Of a stretch of 45,115 nucleotides of DNA, positions 36,419 through 45,095 are shown piece by piece. A model generated the notes under the pieces. The model made no database searches and was not told the DNA's origin. It worked only from the letters and a program-made list of their open reading frames with translations. Every line of letters begins with the position of its first letter. Position 1 is the stretch's first letter. Origin of the DNA: Flavobacteriales bacterium UBA6770 (GTDB taxonomy: Bacteria; Bacteroidota; Bacteroidia; Flavobacteriales_G; Salibacteraceae); contig CAJIZH010000005.1 in assembly GCA_905181875.1 (NCBI GenBank), positions 1 through 45,115 on the forward strand. The letters run 5' to 3'. The translations under genes were made by a program, and so were the position numbers.

Positions 36419-36437
36419 TTAACTAAAACCTAAGTCC

Positions 36438-37331
36438 ATGAAAATAAAATTGTTATCTGTATTTTTTTCTCTTTTGATTAGCGTTTCGAGTATCGCTCAA
36501 GGAGCATTCACTGTCTTGTCTGCAAAAGGAGACAACCTGGTTCAAAAAGGCACAGAATATGAACCATTAGGACCAGGTATGAAACTGCCAGTAAATGCCA
36601 AGATTATGCTAGGTGAAGGCGGTGCCGCAGAGTTAAGCAATGCTAGTGGAAGTGCTGTTAATTTGAATACAGCTGGTATTTATACAATGAATGATGTGGC
36701 TGGTAATTTTAAAGCTGATAATTCAGGATTAGCTCAACGTTATTTATCATATGTATTTAAAGAAATGACAGCAGACAATGACGGTAACACTAGCAACATG
36801 TCTATAAAGGGTTCTGTTGAACGATCATTAGAGCATTATGGAATTATTCTTTTTTCTCCAGAAAGCACCTACTTTATGCAAAAGGTAACCACTATTCAAT
36901 GGGCTTCTGAAGCTGAATTGGGTGCATGTAAAGTGCAGGTTTTGAATTTGTTTGATGAGCCTATTATTGAGCAAATTGTTACTGGTAACGATGTAACATT
37001 GGATTTATCGAAAGTGAAATTTGAGGAAGATGCAATTTATAAGCTGATTGTAGTTAGTAACACAAATCCGAATATGAAGTCTGGTGAATTAATTTTGAGA
37101 GTTCCTTCCAGAAAAGAAAGAGCTCAGATCCAGCAAGACTTAATTGAAATCGATAAGAGTAAAGATGAATCTTCACCTCTTTACTACGCCTTAATGGCAA
37201 AGTTTTGTAAAGTGAATGGACTATATGTAGATGCTGTTACTAATTTTGAAAAAGCTATGGCTCTTGCTCCAGAATCTGAAATGATTCGCATTGAATACGA
37301 TGCTTTTCTAAAGCTTTTGGGAGTAAAATAA
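36438..37331 (+). CDS. Exported FecR-like protein with C-terminal TPR unit
   Basis: 297 residues with a signal peptide (MKIKLLSVFFSLLISVSSIAQ). Residues about 22-110 resemble a FecR fold (FTVLSAKGDNLVQKGTEYEPLGPGMKLP, ITMLGEGGAAEL-like strand, AGIYTMNDVAG). A beta domain at about 130-215 follows, and then a helical pair near 240-290 that fits a TPR (YYALMAKFCKVNGLYVDAVTNFEKAMALAPES). There is no transmembrane helix, so unlike true FecR it is wholly periplasmic. FecR-like, CHASE2 and CHAT domains recur together in other bacteria, and the divergent CHASE2 gene next door fits that pattern. Function is inferred only from domains and context. A terminator follows. Confidence 0.75.
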   Translation: MKIKLLSVFFSLLISVSSIAQGAFTVLSAKGDNLVQKGTEYEPLGPGMKLPVNAKIMLGEGGAAELSNASGSAVNLNTAGIYTMNDVAGNFKADNSGLAQRYLSYVFKEMTADNDGNTSNMSIKGSVERSLEHYGIILFSPESTYFMQKVTTIQWASEAELGACKVQVLNLFDEPIIEQIVTGNDVTLDLSKVKFEEDAIYKLIVVSNTNPNMKSGELILRVPSRKERAQIQQDLIEIDKSKDESSPLYYALMAKFCKVNGLYVDAVTNFEKAMALAPESEMIRIEYDAFLKLLGVK

Positions 37332-37358
37332 TCAAAGAACTAGACGCTAAGAGAATCT

Positions 37359-37404
37359 AACAAAAAGTCACTTTTCGATAAATTGAAAAGAGGCTTTTTG
37401 TTTT
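37359..37404. terminator. Bidirectional intrinsic terminator after FecR-like and LD-carboxypeptidase genes
   Basis: Outer stem AACAAAAAG (37359-37367) with CTTTTTGTT (37394-37402), a 3-nt internal mismatch, and inner stem CTTTTC/GAAAAG around a GATAAATT loop. It is A/T-flanked on both sides and lies exactly between the two converging genes. Confidence 0.85.
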
Positions 37405-38308
37405 ATAATAATTCCAATTTAGAGTTAGACTTATCAACAGTTAAAGAATATTTCGCTCCTAACAATAGCGGTGTATTTGTGCTCGTATGGCCAGCGGGAA
37501 AACCAAAAGCAATTGGAATAGGTAATTCATAAAATCGTTTCGCAATTAATTCATAACTATCTTCAAGAAACCAATTTGAGAGATCTGTCATATCTGTAAA
37601 TCCACCGATTAAAATACCTTTTATATTATTTAATTTCTGACTTTTTTGAAGATGAAATAGCATTCTATCTAGTTTATAGTTTTCTTCACACAGATCTTCA
37701 AGGAAAAGAATACTACCAGAGGATTCAAAATCACTGTTCGTCCCAATTAAACCGGAAAGCACCGAGAGGTTTCCGCCGATTAATTTACCTGAAGTTTCTC
37801 CTAATTTGTTAAGTGGGTGATAAGTAAAGTTTGTTTTCTGTTTCTTTCCAAAAAGCATTTGAATTAACTTGTTCGCAGAATCTAATTCTTCAATTGTATT
37901 AATGATATTCAATGGCACTGGTCCATGAATAGTCATTGTGGAGTAATTCGAATTTATATGATTGTGAAACACAGTAATGTCACTGTAGCCAATTATCCAC
38001 TTTGGGTTTGCATTAAATACAGCAAAGTCGATTTGATCTACTATACGCACAGAACCATATCCTCCGCGAGAACAAAAAATTGCCTTTACTTCATTTGAGT
38101 TTAACGCCCATTGAAAATCAGTTGCTCTTTCTAAATCACTTCCCGAAAATTGATTCCATGAATTATAGATATTTTCTCCAAGGATAACCTTTAAACCAAA
38201 GCTTTCTAAAAATTGAATAGCAAATTGAATTTCTTGAGGAGTAATTTTCTTTGCAGGGCTTACAATTGCAACGGTATCTCCTTTTTGTAAATATGAAGGT
38301 CTAATCAT
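37403..38308 (-). CDS. Muramoyltetrapeptide LD-carboxypeptidase (S66 peptidase)
   Basis: 301 residues from the ATG at 38308 ([21 protein letters not shown]). ATGs at 38344 and upstream are in frame but would overlap the start region of metG. The S66 triad is visible: nucleophile Ser109 in [11 protein letters not shown], Glu204 in LFLEDLCEE and His274 in PAGHTSTN. The preceding SRGGYGSVR loop is also conserved. It removes the terminal D-Ala from murein tetrapeptides during cell-wall recycling in the cytoplasm, or has a related role on microcin-like peptides (MccF group). It is divergent from metG, sharing a spacer of about 57 nt. Confidence 0.93.
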   Translation of the reverse strand: MIRPSYLQKGDTVAIVSPAKKITPQEIQFAIQFLESFGLKVILGENIYNSWNQFSGSDLERATDFQWALNSNEVKAIFCSRGGYGSVRIVDQIDFAVFNANPKWIIGYSDITVFHNHINSNYSTMTIHGPVPLNIINTIEELDSANKLIQMLFGKKQKTNFTYHPLNKLGETSGKLIGGNLSVLSGLIGTNSDFESSGSILFLEDLCEENYKLDRMLFHLQKSQKLNNIKGILIGGFTDMTDLSNWFLEDSYELIAKRFYELPIPIAFGFPAGHTSTNTPLLLGAKYSLTVDKSNSKLELL

Positions 38309-38365
38309 AGGATTCAGTATATTTTTGTTCACTTTTTGAATCATTATAAAAGTAGTGAAATAGCG

Positions 38366-40387
38366 ATGAGCGAACATACCAAAAAACATCTTGTTACTGC
38401 TGCATTGCCTTATGCAAATGGGCCATTACATATTGGGCATATTGCAGGGGCGTATTTACCAGCAGATATATATGTACGTTACCTGAAGTCTATCGGCGAT
38501 GATGTTGCGTTTATCTGCGGCTCTGATGAACACGGAGCAGCTATTACTCTGCGTGCCAAAAAAGAAGGCACGACACCACAAGCCATTGTAGATAAATACC
38601 ATGAAATAAACAAAAATGCGTTTGCTGATTTCGGGATTCAATTTGACAAATACAGCAGAACAACTCAAGAAATCCATCATAAAACGGCACAAGACTTCTT
38701 TAAAGTATTGAACGATAAGGGTGTTTTTGAAAAACAAACTTCTGAGCAGTTTTATGACGAAGAAAATCAACAATTTTTAGCGGATAGATACATAATGGGT
38801 GAATGCCCAAATTGTCACTATGAAAATGCATATGGAGATCAATGCGAAAAGTGTGGAAGCACATTGAATCCTCTAGATTTAATAAACCCTAAATCAACTA
38901 TTAGTGGAAATACGCCAGTTTTAAAAGAAACCTCGCATTGGTATTTACCTATGCAAAAAGACGAAGCATGGCTCAAAGAGTGGGTTGAAAACGGAATTCT
39001 TGACGGTAAGGCTCACCATGACCCAAAGCTTTGGAGAAACCAGGTAATTGGCCAATGTAAATCATGGATTGATGGGGGATTGCAGCCAAGAGCTATGACT
39101 CGTGATTTGGATTGGGGTGTAAAAGTTCCAGTTGAAGGCGCTGATGATAAAGTGCTATACGTTTGGTTGGATGCTCCTATAGGTTACATTTCAGCAACCA
39201 AAGAATGGGCTGAAGAGAATGGGGAAAGCTGGGAGGATTATTGGAAATCGGATTCGTCTGAGTTGATTCACTTCATAGGTAAGGATAACATTGTTTTTCA
39301 TGCCATTATATTTCCAATTATTCTAAAAGCACATGGTGATTTTGTATTGCCTACTAATGTCCCCGCAAACGAATTCTTGAATTTGGAAGGTGATAAAATT
39401 TCTACTAGTAGAAATTGGGCAGTTTGGTTGCATGAATATTTGGAGGATTTTCCAAATCGTCAAGATGAATTGCGATACGTGCTAACTTCTATAGCACCGG
39501 AGTCTAAAGACAGCGAGTTTACCTGGAAGGATTACCAGGCTCGAGTTAATAACGAGTTAGTGGCAATACTTGGAAATTTTGTAAATCGAGTTGCTGTCTT
39601 AACGCATAAATATTACGAGGGAGAGATTCCTGCAGCGGATTATTCGGAAGAAGAGAACGTTGTAATAAAGCAAGCTCAAAAACTCGCATTAAAGTCAGGC
39701 GATTTAATCAAGCAATTCAAGTTTCGAGAAGCACAAAATACGGCAATGGGAATTGCAAGAATTGGCAATAAATATTTAGCCGATGTTGAACCTTGGAAAT
39801 TAATAAAAACGGATCCGGAGAAAGTTAAGGTCATTATGACCTTGGCTATCGAAATAGTTTCAATGTTAGAAGAAACGTTCAGACCGTTTTTACCTGAGAC
39901 ATCAAATCGTTTGAATTCGCTTTTGAATGATAGAAAAACATTGGCTAAGCCGGAATTACTTTTTCAGAAAATTGAGGATAAAGACATTGATGCTCAAATT
40001 GAAAAATTGGCAAATAGCAAAAAAATGAATGAGCCAGAGCGGTTAAAAGCACCTCAATCGCCTGCAATACATTTCGAGGATTTCACCAAAATGGATATTC
40101 GAGTAGGAACTATATTGGAAGCGGAAAAAGTTCCTAAAGCAGACAAGCTTCTAAAGCTACTGGTTGATACTGGAATAGATAAGAGAACGGTCGTGAGTGG
40201 TATTGCGAAACATTATTCATCTGAAGAAGTAATTGGAAAAAAGGTAAGTGTTTTATTGAACCTTGAACCACGGAATATTCGTGGCGTTGAGTCTCAGGGA
40301 ATGATTTTAATGGCTGAAAATGCAAATGGCGAATTGAGCTTTGTGTCTCCAGAAAAAGATGTTGATAGTGGTTCGGAAATAAGATAA
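38366..40387 (+). CDS. metG: Methionyl-tRNA synthetase
   Basis: 673 residues. The start at 38366 puts the HIGH motif at residues 22-25 ([16 protein letters not shown]); the frame is open 30 nt upstream but that part is not family-like. Zinc-knuckle cysteines are CPNC and CEKC at about 151-172, so this is the zinc-containing form. KISTSRN (near 345) is the KMSKS loop. The anticodon-binding helical domain follows, and a C-terminal Trbp111-like tRNA-binding domain begins near 565 ([26 protein letters not shown]). It charges tRNA-Met. A possible -7 box TATTTTTG lies at 38320-38327. The tRNA-Arg gene follows 40 nt after the stop. Confidence 0.97.
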   Translation: MSEHTKKHLVTAALPYANGPLHIGHIAGAYLPADIYVRYLKSIGDDVAFICGSDEHGAAITLRAKKEGTTPQAIVDKYHEINKNAFADFGIQFDKYSRTTQEIHHKTAQDFFKVLNDKGVFEKQTSEQFYDEENQQFLADRYIMGECPNCHYENAYGDQCEKCGSTLNPLDLINPKSTISGNTPVLKETSHWYLPMQKDEAWLKEWVENGILDGKAHHDPKLWRNQVIGQCKSWIDGGLQPRAMTRDLDWGVKVPVEGADDKVLYVWLDAPIGYISATKEWAEENGESWEDYWKSDSSELIHFIGKDNIVFHAIIFPIILKAHGDFVLPTNVPANEFLNLEGDKISTSRNWAVWLHEYLEDFPNRQDELRYVLTSIAPESKDSEFTWKDYQARVNNELVAILGNFVNRVAVLTHKYYEGEIPAADYSEEENVVIKQAQKLALKSGDLIKQFKFREAQNTAMGIARIGNKYLADVEPWKLIKTDPEKVKVIMTLAIEIVSMLEETFRPFLPETSNRLNSLLNDRKTLAKPELLFQKIEDKDIDAQIEKLANSKKMNEPERLKAPQSPAIHFEDFTKMDIRVGTILEAEKVPKADKLLKLLVDTGIDKRTVVSGIAKHYSSEEVIGKKVSVLLNLEPRNIRGVESQGMILMAENANGELSFVSPEKDVDSGSEIR

Positions 40388-40427
40388 TCCAAAAGATTAT
40401 TTTCTAAACTATACTGGCGATTTAAAA

Positions 40428-40499
40428 GCCCCCATAGTTCAATGGATAGAACAAAAGTTTCCTAAACTTTAGATGTAAGTTCGATTCTTACTGGGGGCA
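40428..40499 (+). tRNA. tRNA-Arg (anticodon CCU)
   Basis: 72 nt that fold into a full cloverleaf: acceptor GCCCCCA/TGGGGGC with discriminator A; D stem GTTC/GAAC; anticodon stem AAAGT/ACTTT with loop TTCCTAA, anticodon CCT at 40461-40463; variable loop AGAT; T stem GTAAG/CTTAC with loop TTCGATT. The 3' CCA is not encoded (only C follows the discriminator), as usual in this phylum. The decoded codon is AGG. Confidence 0.96.
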
Positions 40500-40993
40500 C
40501 TTTTGTGTTGGTTGTTAGGTAATTAGTTTTATAACTGCATTGCAAACTTGTTAAAACATAAAGCATGAATTTTTATTTTTAAGGGCAATTCTTTTCAGTT
40601 TCAAGTTCTACTTCTTTAGGCTGCACCGAGAAGCTGCTGAGAATTATGATGCTAAAGCCGGTGAAGATAGCGGCGAATGTGTTTTTAATATGGGTTGTAC
40701 TGATTGCTACTGCAATAAACAATGATGCCAATGCAACAAATGACGATGGTGGTAAATAAATGCAACTATAAGTACAAAGTATATTCTTGTAAAGCAGCAT
40801 GCTCTGATATAGATTTAGTTAGTAGCTCTTCTGCGAGAAGTCCTAAATTATCGGTTGGTGTGCGTTGGAGAATACGTATTACTAAGAGTCTGAAGATAAA
40901 GGCGCAGGAAATTGCGCTGGCTTTAAAGCAGAAGAAATTACCGGAGTACAGTTTCAAAATGGGTTGGTTTATAAAATCGTTATTGGAGAGTAA
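40500..40993. other. Region after the tRNA with only weak small reading frames
   Basis: About 490 nt between tRNA-Arg and arsS. Three small frames are open: a plus-strand 37-residue peptide from 40642 (MMLKPVKIAANVFLIWVVLI start, hydrophobic then Asn/Asp-rich), a plus-strand frame at 40722-40997, and a minus-strand 73-residue hydrophobic frame at 40579-40800. None is recognised. No integrase or direct repeat of the tRNA end is seen, so there is no evidence for an integrated element. Confidence 0.4.
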
Positions 40994-40997
40994 TTAA
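40722..40997 (+). CDS. Possible small basic protein of unknown function
   Basis: 91 residues if started at 40722. The first half is unconvincing. The last 45 residues look coherent and helical: RWRIRITKSLKIKAQE, then ALALKQKKLPEYSFKMGWFIKSLL. It could be a real small gene with a later start or the remains of one. Its stop overlaps the converging arsS stop by 4 nt, as seen elsewhere in this genome. Low confidence; it is not matched to any family that I know. Confidence 0.3.
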   Translation: MMPMQQMTMVVNKCNYKYKVYSCKAACSDIDLVSSSSARSPKLSVGVRWRIRITKSLKIKAQEIALALKQKKLPEYSFKMGWFIKSLLESN

Positions 40998-42049
40998 GCT
41001 ACAGTACCTTGGCAGCTACTTCCAGCTCCTGCTGTGCAGCCAAAACAATGATTGTTTACTTTAATACTTCGTTCATTTAGGGTACTTGAATTAAAAGTTG
41101 AAATATGTTGACTGCCTTTTCCGGCAGTTTTCATTTCTAACATTTGGTTAAAGTCACAATCGTACATGTAGCCTCTCCAATCTATAGAAATAGTGTTTTT
41201 GCACATTAATCCACCAACGGCTGTTGGATTAAATGCACCCACTAATTTCTCCATATAATCTTCGTAGTTTTCTGAAGCTACTAGGTAATCCAGAAATCTA
41301 GAAATAGGCAAATTAGTGATTGCAAACAGGTTGTTGAATTCAATATCAAAATCCTCTTTCAAAGCAGCTTTGAATTCCATTTGCAATTGGTCCTGGTCAC
41401 CCGGTAAAAATGCGCCACTTGGATTGTAAACTAGATCAAGAAAAAGCCCAGTCTCTGGATTAGCATAACCCACTTTGTTCAACATCTGTAAAGCCTTAAT
41501 GGACTTGTCAAAGACACCATCTCCTCGCTGTCGGTCAGTTTTCCCTCTTTGGTAATAGGGTAATGAAGAAACTACTCTAACTCTGTTTTTTGCAAAAAAC
41601 TCTGGCAGATCGTTATATTTTGGATTGGCCAAAATGATAGTAAGATTAGACCGAACTATAACTTCCTTGATTCCTGCTGCAACTGCATTTTCAACAAACC
41701 ATCGGAAGTTTGGATTCATTTCGGGTGCACCACCAGTTAGGTCAAGCGTGCTTATGTTATTATTAGCAATAACACCAATGCACTCCTGCATAGTTGCTTT
41801 AGTCATAATTTCTTTACGATCAGGACCAGCATCAACGTGACAATGCTTGCAAACTTGGTTGCACATATAGCCAACATTTACTTGAAATACTTCCAAATCA
41901 TTAGGCTTTAGAGGCCAATGATTTATTTCTTTTAAGTGCGTTTGAAAAGACTCCAATGAACCCTCTTCAAAAGGACCACTATTGAGAACATTTAGTTGTT
42001 TTTCGGTAGCTGAAAAATCATGTTCTCTAGCTTTTAAAGATTTGATCAT
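40994..42049 (-). CDS. arsS: Arsenosugar biosynthesis radical SAM protein
   Basis: 351 residues. The radical SAM cluster motif is Cys63-x3-Cys67-x2-Cys70 (GYMCNQVCKHCHVDAGPD). LDLTGGAPEMNPNFRWFVE is the SAM-contacting GGE-like strand. The C-terminal DUF3641-type part has extra cysteines: MCKNTISIDWRGYMYDCDFNQ and NNHCFGCTAGAGSSCQG. In the arsenosugar pathway ArsS joins methylated arsenic with a deoxyadenosyl group to give 5'-deoxy-5'-dimethylarsinoyl adenosine. The gene is last in a unit with the AhpD-like and DUF547 genes, 28 nt after the former. The methyltransferase ArsM that feeds it is not in the window. Confidence 0.93.
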   Translation of the reverse strand: MIKSLKAREHDFSATEKQLNVLNSGPFEEGSLESFQTHLKEINHWPLKPNDLEVFQVNVGYMCNQVCKHCHVDAGPDRKEIMTKATMQECIGVIANNNISTLDLTGGAPEMNPNFRWFVENAVAAGIKEVIVRSNLTIILANPKYNDLPEFFAKNRVRVVSSLPYYQRGKTDRQRGDGVFDKSIKALQMLNKVGYANPETGLFLDLVYNPSGAFLPGDQDQLQMEFKAALKEDFDIEFNNLFAITNLPISRFLDYLVASENYEDYMEKLVGAFNPTAVGGLMCKNTISIDWRGYMYDCDFNQMLEMKTAGKGSQHISTFNSSTLNERSIKVNNHCFGCTAGAGSSCQGTVA

Positions 42050-42077
42050 AAATATTTTACTTGCCTTAACCCGAGCC

Positions 42078-42416
42078 TTACATGCTTAGTTTCTTGGCTT
42101 TTTTCATCATTTGAGTTCCATGTACAAGCGTAGCGCCTCCTCGTATGGCACTAGCTACATGCACTGCCTCCATCATTTCTTCTTCGTTGCAGCCTTTCTC
42201 TAAGGTATCAACAGTATAAGCATCAATACAATATGGGCACTGAACGGCATGGGAAACTGCTAATGCAATTAGAGACTTCTCCCTTGCTGTAAGAGCCCCT
42301 GGTTGGAAAACATCACCGTACCAATCGAAAAACTTATCGCCTAAATTCTTATTCCACTCTGTGATTTTTCCGAAATTTTTTAAATCCTCGGGATCGTAAT
42401 AACTTTTTGAACTCAT
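42078..42416 (-). CDS. Arsenosugar biosynthesis-associated peroxidase-like protein (AhpD/CMD fold)
   Basis: 112 residues of the carboxymuconolactone decarboxylase/AhpD fold. The redox pair is Cys60-Pro-Tyr-Cys63 in SHAVQCPYCIDAYT, with HVASAIRGGATLVHG downstream. The family next to ArsS in many bacteria has this exact architecture. It may deal with peroxide or thiol chemistry around arsenic intermediates; the reaction is not established. It sits 5 nt after DUF547 and before arsS, consistent with one transcript. Confidence 0.92.
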   Translation of the reverse strand: MSSKSYYDPEDLKNFGKITEWNKNLGDKFFDWYGDVFQPGALTAREKSLIALAVSHAVQCPYCIDAYTVDTLEKGCNEEEMMEAVHVASAIRGGATLVHGTQMMKKAKKLSM

Positions 42417-42421
42417 TTTGA

Positions 42422-43147
42422 CTAATTATTTAGGTTCCAATTATAATCTAAATACTTTAAGCTAGTTCCTTCTGGAATTTTAGAAATAGAATATTTGTTA
42501 ATGAAATCAATAAGCGTTTTACCATCAACTTCAAAGTCTCCAGAATACCAACTAAACAATTTGCTCACCTTCGGATTCTTAGGGTCAGAAAGATCGTTTT
42601 TAATTTTATACTGAAGAAAACACTTAGCCTGATCGGTCAGTTGAGCTTCGAGCTTGTCTGCTGTAAAAGCCTCATTTCTAAGCCTTGGGCAAGATACAGA
42701 GGCACAGTTTACCGCAAAATGGATTCTAGGTTCGTTAAAATGACCTCTTATTTTTTGGTGCTCAATATTATTTAGGTTCAATTCTTCTCCTCCGATTTTA
42801 ATAAACTTAATATCCCAAGAAGTATTCACTTTATAGATAGGACCACCCAAATCTTTAATACTCTTTACAGGAAAATGTTTCACTATAAGCTTAACAGTAA
42901 ATGCATTGTATGCATTTATCCAATAAGCTAGCGTTTCATCTTTTGTCCAAGATGACTTTGGCGGGTTGTTAGAAAGCAGTGTTAAATAAGCATCCATATG
43001 CTCTTTGTCATTTATAAACTCTTCGTAATTAACAGTACCAGATTTAGTCACATGTTTTTTCACTAATTCATCCCATTGTTTGTGAGAAATCTGTCCAGTC
43101 AGATTTAACGTAAACATTCCAAAGAGTACAATTATTATCAGTTTCAT
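42422..43147 (-). CDS. DUF547 domain exported protein
   Basis: 241 residues. A signal peptide (MKLIIIVLFGMFTLNLTGQ) predicts export. The DUF547 core is clear: LAYWINAYNAFTVKLIVKHFPVKSI (about 88-112), then HQKIRGHFNEPRIHFAVNCASVSCPRLRNEAF (about 128-160), with conserved His, Asn and two Cys. The fold is thought to be related to papain/transglutaminase-like enzymes; no activity is proven. It is first in the unit before the AhpD-like gene and arsS, an association seen in other Bacteroidota. A TAGGTTTG box precedes it. Confidence 0.9.
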   Translation of the reverse strand: MKLIIIVLFGMFTLNLTGQISHKQWDELVKKHVTKSGTVNYEEFINDKEHMDAYLTLLSNNPPKSSWTKDETLAYWINAYNAFTVKLIVKHFPVKSIKDLGGPIYKVNTSWDIKFIKIGGEELNLNNIEHQKIRGHFNEPRIHFAVNCASVSCPRLRNEAFTADKLEAQLTDQAKCFLQYKIKNDLSDPKNPKVSKLFSWYSGDFEVDGKTLIDFINKYSISKIPEGTSLKYLDYNWNLNN

Positions 43148-43163
43148 TCATTAAATATTTGTG

Positions 43164-43191
43164 CAAACCTAAAGTTGTTTTGTTTGCAAAC
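43164..43191 (-). promoter_or_regulatory. Possible promoter and palindromic operator of the arsenosugar operon
   Basis: Minus-strand TAGGTTTG (43164-43171) is a perfect -7 box 16 nt before the DUF547 ATG. A 10-bp perfect palindrome GTTTGCAAAC (43182-43191) overlaps the place where a -33 box would lie (15-nt gap to a TTTG). A regulator binding there would block the promoter. No regulator gene is adjacent. The remaining spacer to the MORN gene (to 43434) shows no gene. Confidence 0.4.
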
Positions 43192-43421
43192 TTGTAACAT
43201 ACCATACAAATAAGTTAATTGTTCTAGTGTTATGGTCCTGAGGTAAAATGAACAATATTGACCAGTTAAAAGCCTAACATCAATTGGGCGAAAATCATTA
43301 CAAGGTGATGAGCATAGAAACACTTTAACTTTAATTTTCATAAAATAATACTGCTTTAGTTTTCCGAGAATTAATGTTTACTTTTTCTTTTTCAAGGTTA
43401 GTTTAACCAACGCCTTCCTTC

Positions 43422-43429
43422 TAAATTTG
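43422..43429 (+). promoter_or_regulatory. TAnnTTTG -7 box directly before MORN-repeat gene
   Basis: TAAATTTG ends 5 nt before the ATG at 43435. No convincing -33 box. Predicts a leaderless or nearly leaderless mRNA. Confidence 0.5.
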
Positions 43430-43434
43430 TAGCT

Positions 43435-45006
43435 ATGAATAAATTAATGCTCCTACTCATTTTTGCTCTATCGATGCAAATATCGAATGCGCAATCGGTT
43501 TTTAAATTCACCGATTTCCATGATAGAGACAGTACAATAAAACGTAGTGAAGGAACCTATTTTTATGGATTAGAGGAAGGTTTGTGGAAATACTGGTATC
43601 AAGACGGTAAGATTAGAGAGGAAGCCAACTACACTGAAGGAAAATTAAATGGTTCAGTGAAGATCTGGTTCAATAACGGCCAACCCCAAAACGAAGGCTT
43701 TTTTCTATATAATATTCAAGATAGCATCTACACTTCTTGGTTTACTGATGGTAAAACTAAGTCCATTGGTCAGTTTGATTATGGGTTTAAGGACAGTATT
43801 TGGAATTATTATTTTCCAAATGGAAAGCTGTACAAGCAAGAGTTATGGGATAAACGAAATGTAAAGGTTTTTAAAGCAAATGCATTAGAAGGCGCGCAGA
43901 CTCTAATTGAAGGAAATGGTTTTGTAAATAAGTATGTTGGAGAGGAAATCATATCAATTTCGAATTATGCAAATGGCGTTTTGCAGGGTGAATATGTGTC
44001 TTATTTTCAAACTGACATTAAAAAGGAAGCGGGCTCTTATGTGAGCGGATTAAAAGACGGAGAATGGACGGTGTATTACGAATCTGGTCAAATTAAACGT
44101 TCTGAGACATTCCTTGATGGTAAACGCCAAGGGAAAATGAAGGCGTTTTTTGAGGATGGAGAGCCACGAGTCACAGGAGCCTACATTGCTGGAAAGAAAA
44201 ATGGATTTTGGAAATTTTGGAGTGATAACAACAAGATTTATATGCAAGGATTTTTCCTTGAAAATTTACAAGATAGCACTTGGACTTATTTCTATGAAAA
44301 CAGTAGCCAAAAAGAATCAGAAGGTAATTTTAAGGATGGAAAGAAAAATGGAGAATGGAGGTTTTGGTATCAAACGGGCGAAGTCTGGCGAAAAGGAATG
44401 TATTCTAGTGGACAGAAAAATGGACTTTGGTCAACTTGGTTTGAATCGAGTCAAAAACTACAGGAGGGAAACTATGAAAATGGCAAAGAACAAGGTTTGT
44501 GGTCAAGCTGGTATGACTCGGGTGCAAAGAAGGATGAAGGGAATTTTGAAGCTGGTTTAATGGAAGGCCATTGGAAGGGTTGGTATGAAAACGGTAAGAT
44601 GAATTATGAAGGTGATATAGAGAACGGACTAAAAGAAGGAGACTGGGCGTTTTGGTTTTCGTCAGGTAGAGAGCGAGAAAAAGGCGGATATGAAAATGGA
44701 TTTAAAGATGGTCATTGGAAATACTTCTACCCAAAAGGTGGCGTAAGACAAGAAGGACCGCATAAGTACAATCGTCAAATAGGAGAGTGGAAGTACTTCC
44801 TAGATTATGGCCAGCTTCAAAGAGTAATGAACTATAAAAAGGGAAAGCTTGATGGTAAAACAGAAATATACTATCCAGGTGGAACTATTATGGCAATTAA
44901 TTTTTATAAAGCAGGCAAACAGAACGGTACTTGGGAAATTTTTAAAGAAGATGGATCTGTTTTAAAAACTATTGAATATGAGAACGGTAAGAAAATCAGT
45001 AACTAA
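43435..45006 (+). CDS. Exported YwqK/MORN-type repeat protein
   Basis: 523 residues with a signal peptide (MNKLMLLLIFALSMQISNAQ). Nearly the whole mature protein is tandem repeats of about 23 residues with the pattern G-x-W-x3-[WY]-x3-G-x5-E-G-x-[YF]-x2-G-x2-[ND]-G, for example EGLWKYWYQDGKIREEANYTEG and NGEWRFWYQTGEVWRKGMY. One stretch around 140-185 departs from the pattern and may divide the array into two blocks. These repeats form an elongated beta-hairpin solenoid. Database entries often call such proteins 'YwqK antitoxin', but no toxin partner is present here, so that label is not supported. Likely a secreted or surface binding protein. Confidence 0.9.
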   Translation: MNKLMLLLIFALSMQISNAQSVFKFTDFHDRDSTIKRSEGTYFYGLEEGLWKYWYQDGKIREEANYTEGKLNGSVKIWFNNGQPQNEGFFLYNIQDSIYTSWFTDGKTKSIGQFDYGFKDSIWNYYFPNGKLYKQELWDKRNVKVFKANALEGAQTLIEGNGFVNKYVGEEIISISNYANGVLQGEYVSYFQTDIKKEAGSYVSGLKDGEWTVYYESGQIKRSETFLDGKRQGKMKAFFEDGEPRVTGAYIAGKKNGFWKFWSDNNKIYMQGFFLENLQDSTWTYFYENSSQKESEGNFKDGKKNGEWRFWYQTGEVWRKGMYSSGQKNGLWSTWFESSQKLQEGNYENGKEQGLWSSWYDSGAKKDEGNFEAGLMEGHWKGWYENGKMNYEGDIENGLKEGDWAFWFSSGREREKGGYENGFKDGHWKYFYPKGGVRQEGPHKYNRQIGEWKYFLDYGQLQRVMNYKKGKLDGKTEIYYPGGTIMAINFYKAGKQNGTWEIFKEDGSVLKTIEYENGKKISN

Positions 45007-45032
45007 GGGTTTAAAACATTCAAGAAAAATTG

Positions 45033-45040
45033 TACATTTG
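45033..45040 (+). promoter_or_regulatory. -7 box of a short transcription unit at the window end
   Basis: TACATTTG followed by CAGC, a typical Bacteroidota -7 box. The stretch between here and the terminator at 45068 is only about 25-50 nt with no open frame, so it may produce a short RNA or be the leader of a gene beyond the window. Confidence 0.45.
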
Positions 45041-45067
45041 CAGCGTTAAAACACTAAGGAAATAATT

Positions 45068-45095
45068 AAAAGAGGGTTTTTTTCCCTCTTTTTTA
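45068..45095 (+). terminator. Intrinsic terminator near window end
   Basis: Stem AAAGAGGG (45069-45076) with CCCTCTTT (45084-45091), a T7 loop and following T-tract. Placed just behind a -7 box, it either ends the MORN gene transcript, 62 nt after that gene's stop, or attenuates a downstream gene. Confidence 0.8.

Noticed and set aside
40579..40800. 73-codon hydrophobic minus-strand frame after the tRNA
   Set aside because: Overlaps other weak frames, has no recognised family or promoter, and may be a by-product of T-rich sequence.
40428..40997. Genomic island inserted at tRNA-Arg
   Set aside because: No integrase, no direct repeat of the tRNA 3' end and no shift to mobile-type genes; arsenosugar genes follow directly.
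43144..43341. 65-codon minus-strand frame upstream of DUF547
   Set aside because: No family resemblance, overlaps the predicted promoter and palindrome, and the composition is not protein-like.
44150..44560. 136-codon plus-strand frame inside the MORN gene
   Set aside because: It is the repeat array read in another frame; its own repeats mirror those of the real gene.
43435..45006. YwqK 'antitoxin' label for the MORN protein
   Set aside because: It has a signal peptide and no toxin neighbour; the label comes from repeat similarity only.
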